Of a DNA stretch of 64,000 nt, positions 14,445-23,839 are shown piece by piece. The first letter of the stretch is position 1. The number at the start of each line of letters is the position of its first letter. Below the pieces are notes generated by a model. That model did not search any database. It was given only the letters and a program-made list of their open reading frames with translations, and was not told where the DNA came from. The stretch covers positions 46,836-110,835 of the forward strand of contig CABUHY010000005.1 in the NCBI GenBank assembly GCA_902491475.1. The letters run 5' to 3'. This stretch comes from an uncultured Eubacteriales bacterium. Its GTDB lineage: Bacteria > Bacillota > Clostridia > Oscillospirales > Acutalibacteraceae. The translations under genes and the position numbers were made by a program.

Positions 14445-17177
14445 TTAATCTTCCCTCTTGCGCTTTTTAATGCAAACGGGAACAACCACAGCCGCCGTAA
14501 CTGCCGCAACCGCCGCACCTATAAGCGAATAGGTCTTGAAGCCTGTTCTTGCTATATCGGCTTTTTCAACCTTGTTGGTCTGCTCGGTCTGCGAACCGTT
14601 TGTATCGGTCTGACTGCCGTTCTGATTTGTTCCGCCGGAGGTGTTATCAACATTGCCGTGTTCCTTGGAAACAATCTTTCCCTCGCCTCTGTGACCTGTG
14701 GTCTGCGTCGGGTCAAAAGCGTATGTGAGCATCTTTACTCTGCAAAGGTCATATGTACAAAGCCTCAACGCATTGCCGAAGCCTATCGGGTCTTTTTCAT
14801 ATGTTTGCTTCATATTGGTGGTCATCTGGATTTTCTCCGCAAAATACCACAGTGAAGTAAGGCAAGCGTCGTTTCTTGCGTATGTTGCAAGGACGGGGTC
14901 CATATAGTTTGCGCCCGTTACATTTATGTAAGCGTCGGAAACCACGAAGCCGTCAAAGCCCCACTCGTTACGCAAAAGGTCTGTGATAAGCGCCTTACTG
15001 CCGCTGCACCAATCGGCGCCGAGTCTGTTGTAAGCCGACATAATACCCCAAGCGTTACCCTCTTTGACCGCTATTTCAAACGGTTCGAGGTAAAGCTCAC
15101 GCATTGCCTGTTCATTGACCCAAGTGAAAAGACCTCTTGTCTGTCTGTTTGTCTCCTGGTCGTTACATACAAAGTGTTTAACGGTAACCACAAGCTTCTG
15201 GCTCTGTGCGCCCTTTGTTACCGCCGCAGCCATCTTACCCGAAAGCAACGGGTCCTCCGAGTAATACTCGAAGTTTCTGCCGCCCATAGGACTCCTGTGG
15301 AGGTTGCATGCGGGAGCGTACCAGATATGTGTTCCGAGCTCTTTAGCCTCTTTGCCGACAGATTCGCCGTATGCGTAAGCGAGGTCGTCATTCCAGCTGC
15401 TTGCAAGTGCAAAAGCAACGGGATATGCAATACCCGACTCCTTGTAGAGAAGTCCGCCGTCGCCCTTTACGGTAGCGGGTCCGTCGTTGTCAACAGTTGC
15501 GGGAACGCCGAGCCTTTCAAGTCCGAGCGTCTTGTATCCGCTTTCGCAAATCATATCAATCATTTCGTCAACCGTAAACTGGTCAAGGAATTTATCCCAA
15601 AGCGTGTTGTCTGCGGCAACATCGGCAAGCATAATTGCGCCGTCCTCATACACAACGCCCGTGTTTTGAACAACGCCCTCTGTTGTGGGCTCGGGTCTTG
15701 TGTCGCAGTTCTGAACCGCTTCGTTTGAAAGGTAATTTGTCGGAGCCGAGGGCTTTGCGTAAAGTCCGTCGGTCCTTGAAAGATAATCGAGAGAGCCGTT
15801 TGCGTTTGAGAAATGATTCTTTATCTCAACGCCCGTTCTGTCGTCGGTTTTCATTACTTTTGTCTGTTTAACATTGTAGTCGTAAACAGCCTCAAAGTCT
15901 CTTATCGTATGACCGACCTTTATCTGATATGTTCCTGCGTCAAGTACCCACGCTTCCCTGTTCTTATAATCATAGGAAGCCATATCGTCGGTATCAAAGG
16001 TTACGGTTACGGTGTCGCTGTGACCGGGAGAAATGAGTTTGGTCTTTGCATAGCCTGCAAGCTCAATGGCGCTCTTTTCGATTCCGCCCTGATAGTACGG
16101 AGCGGAGAAGTAAACCTGAACTACATCCTTACCTGCGTACTCTCCCGTGTTTGTAACCTTGACGGTTACCGAAATCTTGTCGCTGTTCGCAGAATAATCC
16201 GTTACCTCCCAATCAAAGGAAGTGTACGAAAGACCGTAGCCGAACGGATAGAGCACCCTGCTCGGCGCAAAGGTCTCAAAGTATCTGTAACCTATGTATA
16301 TGCCCTCCGAATAGTTTACAAAATATCTTGCAACCTGGTCGGAGTAAGCAAAGTTACCGAAGTTGTCGGTTGTGGGATAGTCCGAAATCTTGTAAGCAAC
16401 CGTATCGACAAGTTTACCCGACGGGTTAATCTCGCCCGAGAGCACCTTACCTATGGAGTCTGCACCGTACTCGCCCGGGGTCCACGCAAGCATTACTGCA
16501 TTGACATTGCGGTAGTCGTTTACCCAATCAAGCTCAAGTATATTACAGGTGTTGAAAATGATAATTACATTGTTGAATGTACGGTTGAGCTTTTCGATTA
16601 TAGCCTTTTCCGTATCGGTGATTTTAGCGTCCTCGGGAGTGAGGTCTGCCATTTCCGCACCCGTTCTCGTTATAACAAAAATCGCCGTGTCGGAAAATGC
16701 CTTTGCGTTTGCGAGTATGCTCGAAGTCAGATTCTCGGCGGGAAGCTCCTGCTGAATTTTACCGTTAAGCATCTGCAAAAGCATATCGACAAGTCCCTGA
16801 CCCGTCTCCGCTATCGAGTGCTTTTTAGCCCAATCAACATAGACATTAAGCAATTCTTCATTGTACTCAATACCTGCGTTTTCAAGTCCCTGATAGAAGG
16901 TTACGGCATTTTCGGCAACTACCGAGCCCGAGCCGCCTCCGCCGAGTGCGAACGATACGGAGCCCATACCGAATACATTTACCTTCTTGTCGGTAAGCGG
17001 TAAAGCGTTGTTCTCGTTTTTAAGAAGAACTATGCCCTCCGCCTCCATTTGTTTTGCCACATTTTCGGCATTTTTCTTTGTTGAAGAAGAAATGCTTCCT
17101 GCGAAAGCCACCGTTACCGTTGACATCATCAACAGCAAGCAGAGGACAAGCGCAAGTATGCGTTTTGATACTTTCAT
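14445..17177 (-). CDS. Secreted, membrane-anchored GH3 glycosidase with swapped domain order
   Basis: This protein of about 910 residues begins with a signal peptide (KVSKRILALVLCLLLMMSTV) and ends with a membrane helix and the basic tail KKRKRED, so it is displayed on the cell surface. The GH3 modules are in reversed order: the alpha/beta sandwich domain comes first (EAEGIVLLKNENNALPL), then an Fn3-like domain (KDVVQVYFSAPY), and the barrel last, with KHFVCND and the nucleophile Asp in GFVVSDAY. This permuted layout is known in some rumen clostridial beta-glucosidases. A Gly/Asn/Gln/Thr-rich linker precedes the anchor. The ATG at 17177 has GAGG eight bases upstream. The substrate is probably a beta-glucoside, but this is not certain. 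Confidence 0.88.
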   Translation of the reverse strand: MKVSKRILALVLCLLLMMSTVTVAFAGSISSSTKKNAENVAKQMEAEGIVLLKNENNALPLTDKKVNVFGMGSVSFALGGGGSGSVVAENAVTFYQGLENAGIEYNEELLNVYVDWAKKHSIAETGQGLVDMLLQMLNGKIQQELPAENLTSSILANAKAFSDTAIFVITRTGAEMADLTPEDAKITDTEKAIIEKLNRTFNNVIIIFNTCNILELDWVNDYRNVNAVMLAWTPGEYGADSIGKVLSGEINPSGKLVDTVAYKISDYPTTDNFGNFAYSDQVARYFVNYSEGIYIGYRYFETFAPSRVLYPFGYGLSYTSFDWEVTDYSANSDKISVTVKVTNTGEYAGKDVVQVYFSAPYYQGGIEKSAIELAGYAKTKLISPGHSDTVTVTFDTDDMASYDYKNREAWVLDAGTYQIKVGHTIRDFEAVYDYNVKQTKVMKTDDRTGVEIKNHFSNANGSLDYLSRTDGLYAKPSAPTNYLSNEAVQNCDTRPEPTTEGVVQNTGVVYEDGAIMLADVAADNTLWDKFLDQFTVDEMIDMICESGYKTLGLERLGVPATVDNDGPATVKGDGGLLYKESGIAYPVAFALASSWNDDLAYAYGESVGKEAKELGTHIWYAPACNLHRSPMGGRNFEYYSEDPLLSGKMAAAVTKGAQSQKLVVTVKHFVCNDQETNRQTRGLFTWVNEQAMRELYLEPFEIAVKEGNAWGIMSAYNRLGADWCSGSKALITDLLRNEWGFDGFVVSDAYINVTGANYMDPVLATYARNDACLTSLWYFAEKIQMTTNMKQTYEKDPIGFGNALRLCTYDLCRVKMLTYAFDPTQTTGHRGEGKIVSKEHGNVDNTSGGTNQNGSQTDTNGSQTEQTNKVEKADIARTGFKTYSLIGAAVAAVTAAVVVPVCIKKRKRED

Positions 17178-17315
17178 TTTTGTCACCTCAAACAATCTGT
17201 TTTACAAAAACTCTTACATCATAATAATACAAAATTTTCCTTAAAAAATAAAGTGTTATTTGACAAATGTCGAATTTTTGGGCAAACTGCAAAAAAATCC
17301 CATTCCCGTTTTAGG

Positions 17316-17365
17316 CAAAAAAACAAAAGGCTCCGTATCAGAATAAACTTCCGACACAAAGCCTT
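17316..17365 (-). terminator. Probable terminator after the zinc-ribbon gene
   Basis: An imperfect stem with arms starting AAGGCT and ending AGCCTT is followed by a T-rich run on the minus strand. It lies 30 bases after the stop codon. Confidence 0.5.
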
Positions 17366-17394
17366 GTCCGCATAATATTTTTAACTGCTTATGC

Positions 17395-17676
17395 TTATGC
17401 GTTTTCTTCCTTCATTTTCGCAAAGCACTCGCTGCAATAAACAGGTCTGTCATCTCTGGGCTGGAACGGAACCTTAGCTTCGCCGCCGCATTTTGCACAT
17501 GTTGCTGTGAACATCTGTCTTTCGCCTCTTGCCGCATTCTTTCTCGCGTCACGGCATGCCTTACATCTCTGGGGCTCGTTTACAAAGCCTTTTTCAGCGT
17601 AAAACTCCTGCTCGCCCGCTGTGAAAACGAACTCTTTGCCGCAATCTTTGCAAATAAGGGTCTTGTCTTCGTACAT
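17395..17676 (-). CDS. Small zinc-ribbon protein (zf-trcl type)
   Basis: The 93-residue protein carries three CxxC pairs: CKDCGKEF near residues 9-12, CKACRDARKN near 38, and CAKCGGEAKVPF together with CSECFAKM. This matches the small 'probable zinc-ribbon' family common in Firmicutes, whose function is not established. I chose the ATG at 17676 because it starts right before the first ribbon and has GAGG upstream; the frame from 17718 adds an unlikely extension. Its neighbours are a sigma factor upstream and a GH3 gene downstream, neither of which explains it. Confidence 0.75.
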   Translation of the reverse strand: MYEDKTLICKDCGKEFVFTAGEQEFYAEKGFVNEPQRCKACRDARKNAARGERQMFTATCAKCGGEAKVPFQPRDDRPVYCSECFAKMKEENA

Positions 17677-17769
17677 TTTAAGTAACCTCGCTAAAATAAA
17701 AAATATTTTTACCCCCAACGGACTTGCACCGTCACATAAATCAAAATGCTCTCCTTCGAGAAGGGCTTG

Positions 17770-18345
17770 TTATTTGAACAATTTAAGTTTTTTCCTTGCT
17801 CTCTGCAATGTGCCGTCAACGGATTTGACGGTAACGCCTGTTTTTTTCGCTATTTCCTCATATGGCAATCCGCTCAAAAACAAAAGCAAGGTTTCACGCT
17901 CTTTTTCGGAAAGCTCGGAGTCGATAAACTCAAATATCCTCTTGTATCCGTCCTCGCCGATAAGCTGTTCCTCGGGCGAAGCGGAGCCGGCAATGTCCTC
18001 TCCGTCAACGGAAAGAGGAACCGCCTTGTCAAAGAAAACGCTTTTGCCCGAACGCTTCCTTGTGACGGAAAGAAGTCTGTTTTTAATGCAGACATTGAGA
18101 TAAGTCCTGAAAGCCGCGCCGCTGTCCGCCTTATATGTACCGACAGCACACAGTGCGCCTATCATACCCTCCTGGCACAGGTCGGCAAATTCAAAGCCGT
18201 TGCCAGAAAAATTCTTTGCCTGACCCTGAACGGCAGGCTCGGAAAATTCAACCAGACGGGAAAGTGCGTTTTTGTCCCCCTGCTGTGCCGAAGTAATAAG
18301 ATGTAAAAGTTCTTCGTCGGAAAAACAATTAGCATTATCAGACAA
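17770..18345 (-). CDS. SigH-like sigma-70 family RNA polymerase sigma factor
   Basis: The protein of about 191 residues has sigma region 2 (DLCQEGMIGALCAVGTYKAD) and region 4 (SELSEKERETLLLFLSGLPY, KSVDGTLQRARKKLK). The spacing and motifs resemble Spo0H/SigH, the factor for early stationary-phase and sporulation genes. It lacks the long N-terminus of primary sigma factors. The likely start is TTG at 18345, eight bases after GAGG; a TTG at 18363 is a poorer alternative. SigH-type paralogues exist in many Clostridia, so equivalence to Spo0H itself is not proven. Confidence 0.8.
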   Translation of the reverse strand: MSDNANCFSDEELLHLITSAQQGDKNALSRLVEFSEPAVQGQAKNFSGNGFEFADLCQEGMIGALCAVGTYKADSGAAFRTYLNVCIKNRLLSVTRKRSGKSVFFDKAVPLSVDGEDIAGSASPEEQLIGEDGYKRIFEFIDSELSEKERETLLLFLSGLPYEEIAKKTGVTVKSVDGTLQRARKKLKLFK

Positions 18346-18470
18346 CCCAATTACCTCGCACAATAAATAAAACTAAAACATAAAAACTTATCCACTATAA
18401 TCACAATTATAACAGATTTCCCTATAAAGTCAAGATTATTTTGTTTAACTTGTATAAACGCATTAAAACG

Positions 18471-18510
18471 GGCGGCTTATTTTGGATGTTTTCCACAAAA
18501 ATAAGCCGCC
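18471..18510. terminator. Terminator after the pgm - small peptide unit
   Basis: GGCGGCTTATTTT pairs with AAAATAAGCCGCC around a 13-base loop, followed by CGTTTTAATG on the minus strand. The 13-bp stem begins seven bases after the peptide stop. Confidence 0.7.
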
Positions 18511-18516
18511 TTGCAC

Positions 18517-18615
18517 TTAAAGTATTACATTAAAGAGAATTGTCAGTGCGCTTGCCGCCATAAGCACGGCAAGGAAAATACACAGTCCTTTAATGACCTT
18601 TTTATTGTTGAACAT
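18517..18615 (-). CDS. Predicted 32-residue single-helix membrane peptide
   Basis: A 33-codon open frame encodes a peptide starting MFNNKKVIKG, followed by a hydrophobic helix (about residues 11-32) and little else. It has AAGGTG nine bases upstream of the ATG, lies 23 bases after the phosphoglucomutase gene in the same direction, and is followed directly by a terminator. These features make it a plausible real gene despite its size. I do not recognise the family. Such peptides often bind membrane complexes, but no function can be inferred here. Confidence 0.5.
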   Translation of the reverse strand: MFNNKKVIKGLCIFLAVLMAASALTILFNVIL

Positions 18616-18638
18616 ATTTGTTTTTCACCTTGTTTTTA

Positions 18639-20360
18639 TCATTTAAGACCCATGATTTTTTCCATATCGGCGGAGATTTCCTTTGTGAACTCCTCGGCTG
18701 CCGCTCTGTCGGAAGCTACGGCTGTGATATAGATTTTAATCTTGGGCTCCGTGCCCGACGGACGGACAATTACGCCGCTGCCCGACGGAAGTTTGTATGC
18801 GAGGACATTTGATTTCGGAAGCTTGATTTCCTCAACCGCACCCGTCTTTGTGTCGGTTCTGGTGCTGAGCTTATAATCCGATACCTCTGTGACCTCTTTG
18901 CCCGCAATCGTCTTAGGCGGATTATTGCGAAGAGCGGTCATCATATCGCTCATCTTCTGCATACCTGCCGCGCCCTCAAAGTTGAAATTGAGCAGCGAGT
19001 TCAAGAACATACCGTATTCCTTGTAGATGTTCTGCATCTGGTTGTAAAGGCTTATACCTTTACTTTTGTAATAAGCCGCCATTTCACAGATAAGCATTGA
19101 AGCGACGACTGCGTCCTTATCCCTTGCGTGTGCGCCTCTCAAATATCCGTACGACTCCTCCATACCGACAATAAAGCGGTCTGTTTCGTTCTTCTTTTCA
19201 AGGTTTGTAACAAGCTCGCCGATATACTTGAAGCCCGTAAGCAGGTCTGCCGTCTGTGCGCCGTATTTGCTTGCGATAACGGAAACGAGATGCGAGGTAA
19301 CTATCGTTTTTACAACTATCGGATTTTCGGGAAGTCTGCCCTGCTCCTTGAGCGACGAGAGAATGTACTCCGTAAGCATAATTCCGACTTCATTGCCTGT
19401 CATAAGCTTGTATTCGCCGTTGTCAAGAACCGCAATTCCCACTCTGTCGCAGTCGGGGTCGGTAGCGAGAAGCAAATCCGCTTTTCTTTCCTTTGTCATT
19501 GCGATACCGCACTCGAACACCTGCTTTATCTCGGGATTCGGGAACGGACAGGTCGGGAAATTGCCGTCGGGAAGCTCCTGCTCCTTTACAACTCTGACAT
19601 CCTTTATGCCTATTCTGTCAAGGATTGCCCTAACATGCTTGTTGCCCGTACCGTTGAGCGGAGAGTAAATAACCGAAAGGTCTGCGTTTTCGCAAATACC
19701 GGGATTTACCCTTGCTTTGAGGACCTCATTGTAAAAGCTCTCGACAACATCGTTTGTGATATATTCTACGGTTCCGTCAGCCAAAGCCTTGTCAAAATCA
19801 ACCGTCTTTACGCCCGAGAACATATCGACCTTCTGAATAAAGTCATATGTCTTGGCGGCCGCCTCGTCCGTCATCTGATAGCCGTTGGGGTCATAACACT
19901 TATAGCCGTTGTACTTGGCAGGGTTATGGCTTGCGGTAATGATGATGCCGGAGCTGCATTTATAATAACGAACCGCATATGAGAGCATGGGTGTGGGAAC
20001 AAGCTCGGGATATATGTAAACCTTAATTCCGTTGCCTGCAAGCACCGAAGCCGCCGAACGGGCAAACACATCCGATTTTATGCGTGAGTCATAAGCTATC
20101 GCAACCGACGGATTTTCAAATTCGGAATTGAGATAATCCGCAAGTCCCTGCGTAGCCTGATTTACAGTGTAGATGTTCATTCTGTTCGTGCCTGCGCCGA
20201 TTACTCCGCGGAGCCCCGCAGTGCCGAACTCAAGGTTCTTATAAAAGCGGTCAAGGATTTCGTCCTCGTTACCGTCGATTTCTCGGAGCTCGGGAAGAAG
20301 GTCTGCGTCGGCAGTCGCCTTTTCACTCCAAAGCTTATAAAGAGCATTTATATCGTTCAT
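18639..20360 (-). CDS. pgcA: Phosphoglucomutase/phosphomannomutase (phospho-sugar mutase)
   Basis: This 573-residue enzyme is an alpha-D-phosphohexomutase of the PgcA type, which interconverts glucose 1- and 6-phosphate. The order of motifs is normal: FGTAGLRGVIGAGTNRMN near residue 46, the phosphoserine loop ITASHNPAKYNGYK near 140, the metal loop ATDPDCDRVG near 300, sugar-binding GMEESYGYLRG, and phosphate-binding VRPSGTEPKIKIY at the end. The ATG at 20360 has GGGAG ten bases upstream; a TTG three codons earlier is too close to that site. It probably links glycogen and cell-wall sugar pools to glycolysis. Confidence 0.93.
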   Translation of the reverse strand: MNDINALYKLWSEKATADADLLPELREIDGNEDEILDRFYKNLEFGTAGLRGVIGAGTNRMNIYTVNQATQGLADYLNSEFENPSVAIAYDSRIKSDVFARSAASVLAGNGIKVYIYPELVPTPMLSYAVRYYKCSSGIIITASHNPAKYNGYKCYDPNGYQMTDEAAAKTYDFIQKVDMFSGVKTVDFDKALADGTVEYITNDVVESFYNEVLKARVNPGICENADLSVIYSPLNGTGNKHVRAILDRIGIKDVRVVKEQELPDGNFPTCPFPNPEIKQVFECGIAMTKERKADLLLATDPDCDRVGIAVLDNGEYKLMTGNEVGIMLTEYILSSLKEQGRLPENPIVVKTIVTSHLVSVIASKYGAQTADLLTGFKYIGELVTNLEKKNETDRFIVGMEESYGYLRGAHARDKDAVVASMLICEMAAYYKSKGISLYNQMQNIYKEYGMFLNSLLNFNFEGAAGMQKMSDMMTALRNNPPKTIAGKEVTEVSDYKLSTRTDTKTGAVEEIKLPKSNVLAYKLPSGSGVIVRPSGTEPKIKIYITAVASDRAAAEEFTKEISADMEKIMGLK

Positions 20361-20514
20361 AATACACAATCTCCCGTATAAAAAATTTTTACATTTATAT
20401 TATAAACAATTCGCTTGTCAAAGTAAATAAAAATTTGTAACGCAGGAAAAATATGCGGGAGAATAATCCGATACAACGCTTTACACGGATTATAATATTT
20501 ATTACAGGCAGACC

Positions 20515-20900
20515 TTGCGGCTGTATGTGGGTTTGGGTTTTACAATCCCTCCGCCTCACATTCGTTCGGCACCTCCCTTTACACAAGGGAGGCTGAACGC
20601 ACAATCATATAGCGTAGGGACAGCCCTTGCGGCTGTCCTCAGTGAGATATATAACAAATTAGGACAGGGGCGAGCCCTATCCCTACGGCGATATTTTAAT
20701 CCGTGCGAAGCACCCACAATTCTTCATTCTTCATTCGCCCGTAAGGGCGCTGTAAGCGGCGGGAGCAAGCCCCCGCCCTACGCTATATGATATATTTTTT
20801 CAAGTTGTGCTGTCCGTTTTTATTATACAACTTTTACCTCTTCACTCTTCACTATTCACTCTTACCTCGCCCGCAAGCCCTGTCCCTACGGTATGATATG
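20515..20900. repeat. Repeat-rich intergenic region with composite modules
   Basis: The 640-bp gap between pgcA and secA has no convincing gene. It holds a hairpin ACCTCCCTTTACACAAGGGAGGCT near 20570 (split here as arms CCTCCC/GGGAGG), GGACAGCC/GGCTGTCC near 20620, the module starting gtgcgaagcacccacaatt (also at about 6230), and gcgggagcaagcccccgcc plus ttcactattcactctt blocks that recur at 36470-36600. Several open frames here are made of these repeats and lack ribosome binding sites. Confidence 0.6.
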
Positions 20901-20953
20901 AAATATTATTTTGATTGTATCAGTTAATTTGCAATAATTCTTTTCGGCAAAGG

Positions 20954-20982
20954 CAAAAGGCGCACTCAAAGAGTGCGTCTTG
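20954..20982 (-). terminator. Terminator of secA
   Basis: On the minus strand AGACGCACTC pairs with GAGTGCGCCT around a three-base loop, followed by TTTGCCTTTG. It lies 20 bases after the secA stop. Confidence 0.7.
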
Positions 20983-20999
20983 ATTTATTGCGTATTCAG

Positions 21000-23726
21000 T
21001 TATTCATCCTTGCCGCAGCAATGCTTATATTTTTTGCCGCTTCCGCAGGGACAGGGGTCGTTTCTGCCAACCTTTTTTTCTTTCTTGACGGGGCGTTTCT
21101 TTTCGCTTCCGTCGGTTGCGCCGCTTGTGCCGGTAATCTTCGCCTGCTCCTCACGCTTTACCTCTTCGTTTGTGCGAAGAACAACCGTAAGAATACCCGT
21201 TACGGTACCCTCACAGATAGCCGCGCTCATCTCGTCGAACATATCAAAGCTTTCAAGTCTGAACGCAACAACGGGGTCCTGCTGACCGTAAGAACGAAGA
21301 TAAATACCGTTCTTCAAATCCTCCATCTCGTCGATGTGATCCATCCATCTGCGGTCAACATTGGCAAGAAGAATCTTTCTTTCAAGCTCCGCCATAATGT
21401 CGGTGCCGTATTTTTCCTTGCGGTCTTCAAATCTCTTGTAAGCGCAGTCCAAAAACAGCTTCTTGAAGTCGTCCGCACTTGTAAGTCCGTCTGCGTTTCT
21501 GCCGTCAAGCACCCATGAGAGCTTTGCAAGCATACCCTGAACATTCCATTCTTCCTTGGGCAACGCCGACGGGCAATAGAAGTCAACCTGCTGATTGAAA
21601 TAGTCGTCAATCATCTTTGTTATGGTAGCGTCAAGGTCAACGCCGTCAAGAATCTGATTTCTCTGACCGTAAATAACCTCTCTCTGCTTATTCATAACAT
21701 CGTCGAAGTTAAGAACCTGGCGTCTTGCTGCGAAGTTGTTGCCCTCAACCTTCTTCTGTGCGCCCTCGATAAGATTTGTGAGCATCTTTGTTTCAAGCGG
21801 CATATCGTCGTCAACATTGAAGGTGTCGAGAATCATATAAAATCTGTCGCCTGCGAAGAGCCTCAAAAGCTCATCCTCAGCCGAAAGATAGAAACGGCTC
21901 TTACCGGGGTCGCCCTGACGGCCCGCACGGCCTCTCAACTGGTTGTCGATACGCCTCGACTCGTGTCTTTCCGTACCGATTATATAAAGGCCGCCCGCCG
22001 CACGAACCTTGTCCGCCTCTTCGGCAAGCTCCTGCTTATGCTTTTCTTCAAGCTCGTGATAAACGCGCCTTGCTTCGATAATCTCCTCATTGTCGGTCTC
22101 GGCATAGCCCGTAGCCTCTGCGATAAGCTCCTCCGTGAAGCCCTTTTTACGCATTTCAGCCTTAGCCATATACTCGGGGTTACCGCCGAGGATAATATCA
22201 GTACCACGGCCTGCCATATTCGTTGCGATTGTAACTGCGCCGTACTTACCTGCCTGTGCTACGATTTCAGCCTCTTTTTCGTGATACTTGGCATTGAGGA
22301 CTTCGTGCTTTATGCCTCTCTTTTTAAGAGCCTTTGAAAGCAATTCACTCTTTTCAATGTTTACCGTACCTACAAGTACGGGCTGACCCTTTGCGTTAGC
22401 TTCGAGAATCTGCTCGATTATAGCGTTGAACTTTGCCTGCTCGGTCTTATAGAGCAAGTCGTTCTGGTCGTCTCTTATCATGGGCTTGTTGGTCGGGATT
22501 GCGATAACATCAAGTCCGTAAATCTCCTGGAACTCGGTGCTCTCCGTCATTGCTGTACCCGTCATACCCGAAAGCTTGTCATAAAGGCGGAAATAGTTCT
22601 GGAATGTGATGGTTGCGAGCGTCTTTGACTCCCTTTCAACCTTAACTCCCTCTTTTGCCTCGATAGCCTGATGGAGACCGTCGGAATAACGCCTGCCGAG
22701 CATAATTCTGCCCGTAAACTCGTCGACGATAAGCACCTCGCCGTCCTTGACGACATAGTCTACATCACGCTTCATAACGCCGTGAGCACGGATAGCCTGG
22801 TCGATATGGTGCTGAATTGTGATGTTTTCGGCGTCCATAAGGTTTTCAAGGTTAAAGAAGCGCTCTGCCTTTTCGATACCGCTCTTGGTAAGGGTTGCGC
22901 TCTTTGCCTTTTCATCGACAACATAGTCGCCGTCTGCGTCAATCGCTTCCTCGGCGTTCATCTTGGTGTCGAGCTCCTTGACGGTAATCCTTTTAAGGGT
23001 TCTTACGAAGTTGTCCGCAACCTTGTAAAGGTCGGTGGACTTGTCGCCCGCACCGGAAATGATAAGCGGCGTTCTCGCCTCATCGATAAGGATTGAGTCA
23101 ACCTCGTCGACAATGGCAAAGCTGTGTCCGCGCTGAACCCTCTGTTCTGCGTAAATTACCATATTGTCACGAAGATAGTCAAAGCCCATCTCGTTGTTTG
23201 TACCGTATGTTATATCTGCACTGTATGCCGCGCGCCTCTGCTCATTGTCGAGCTCGTGGACGATAAGTCCGACGGAAAGGCCCAAAAATCTGAAAACCTT
23301 TCCCATCCACTCGGAGTCTCGGCGTGCAAGGTAATCGTTTACCGTTACGATATGAACGCCTTTTCCCGTAAGGGCGTTTAAGTATGCGGGAAGAGTTGCG
23401 ACAAGAGTTTTACCCTCGCCCGTTTTCATCTCCGCAATTCTGCCCTGATGAAGTATGATACCGCCGATTATCTGTACGGGGAAGTGCTTCATATTGAGAA
23501 CACGCCACGAAGCCTCACGGCAGGTTGCAAACGCCTCGGGTAAAATGTCGTCAAGCGTTTCGCCGTCCTGAAGTCTCTGCTTAAACTCCTCGGTCTTTGC
23601 CTTTAACTGCTCGTCCGAAAGACGGCTGTATTCCTCCTCGTATGAGAGGACTTTTTTCTGTATCGGCATTACTCTCTTGACTTCCTTTGTCGAGTAGTCG
23701 CCGAAAATCTTTTTAAGTAAGGACAT
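21000..23726 (-). CDS. secA: Protein translocase ATPase SecA
   Basis: This 908-residue protein is a full-length SecA, the ATPase motor that drives secretory proteins through SecYEG. Walker A is MKTGEGKTLVA near residues 100-110, the DEAD-like box is VDEVDSILIDEARTPL, and the helicase motif QLRGRAGRQGDPG is intact. The C-terminal zinc motif PCPCGSGKKYKHCCG, which binds SecB or ribosomes in other species, is present. The ATG follows AAAGGA. It is monocistronic, between the ftsH terminator and its own terminator. Confidence 0.99.
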   Translation of the reverse strand: MSLLKKIFGDYSTKEVKRVMPIQKKVLSYEEEYSRLSDEQLKAKTEEFKQRLQDGETLDDILPEAFATCREASWRVLNMKHFPVQIIGGIILHQGRIAEMKTGEGKTLVATLPAYLNALTGKGVHIVTVNDYLARRDSEWMGKVFRFLGLSVGLIVHELDNEQRRAAYSADITYGTNNEMGFDYLRDNMVIYAEQRVQRGHSFAIVDEVDSILIDEARTPLIISGAGDKSTDLYKVADNFVRTLKRITVKELDTKMNAEEAIDADGDYVVDEKAKSATLTKSGIEKAERFFNLENLMDAENITIQHHIDQAIRAHGVMKRDVDYVVKDGEVLIVDEFTGRIMLGRRYSDGLHQAIEAKEGVKVERESKTLATITFQNYFRLYDKLSGMTGTAMTESTEFQEIYGLDVIAIPTNKPMIRDDQNDLLYKTEQAKFNAIIEQILEANAKGQPVLVGTVNIEKSELLSKALKKRGIKHEVLNAKYHEKEAEIVAQAGKYGAVTIATNMAGRGTDIILGGNPEYMAKAEMRKKGFTEELIAEATGYAETDNEEIIEARRVYHELEEKHKQELAEEADKVRAAGGLYIIGTERHESRRIDNQLRGRAGRQGDPGKSRFYLSAEDELLRLFAGDRFYMILDTFNVDDDMPLETKMLTNLIEGAQKKVEGNNFAARRQVLNFDDVMNKQREVIYGQRNQILDGVDLDATITKMIDDYFNQQVDFYCPSALPKEEWNVQGMLAKLSWVLDGRNADGLTSADDFKKLFLDCAYKRFEDRKEKYGTDIMAELERKILLANVDRRWMDHIDEMEDLKNGIYLRSYGQQDPVVAFRLESFDMFDEMSAAICEGTVTGILTVVLRTNEEVKREEQAKITGTSGATDGSEKKRPVKKEKKVGRNDPCPCGSGKKYKHCCGKDE

Positions 23727-23801
23727 AGTATTTTCCTTTCGCTATACAAATATACAAATCTATTATATAACATATGAATTTGTAAATCTACTGTTTTTTG
23801 T

Positions 23802-23834
23802 AAAAAAATGCAGTACAGGCGTGCTGTACTGCAT
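23802..23834 (-). terminator. Terminator of the ftsH operon
   Basis: ATGCAGTACAG pairs with CTGTACTGCAT around a five-base loop, followed by seven Ts on the minus strand. It stands just after the ftsH stop and separates it from secA. Confidence 0.85.
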
Positions 23835-23839
23835 AAATT

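Noticed and set aside
15813..17003. 396-residue plus-strand open frame
   Set aside because: It is the antisense shadow of the GH3 gene, caused by codon bias; no start signal or family match.
20515..20790. Small plus-strand open frame in the pgcA-secA gap
   Set aside because: It consists of dispersed repeat modules that also occur at 36.5 kb in other frames.
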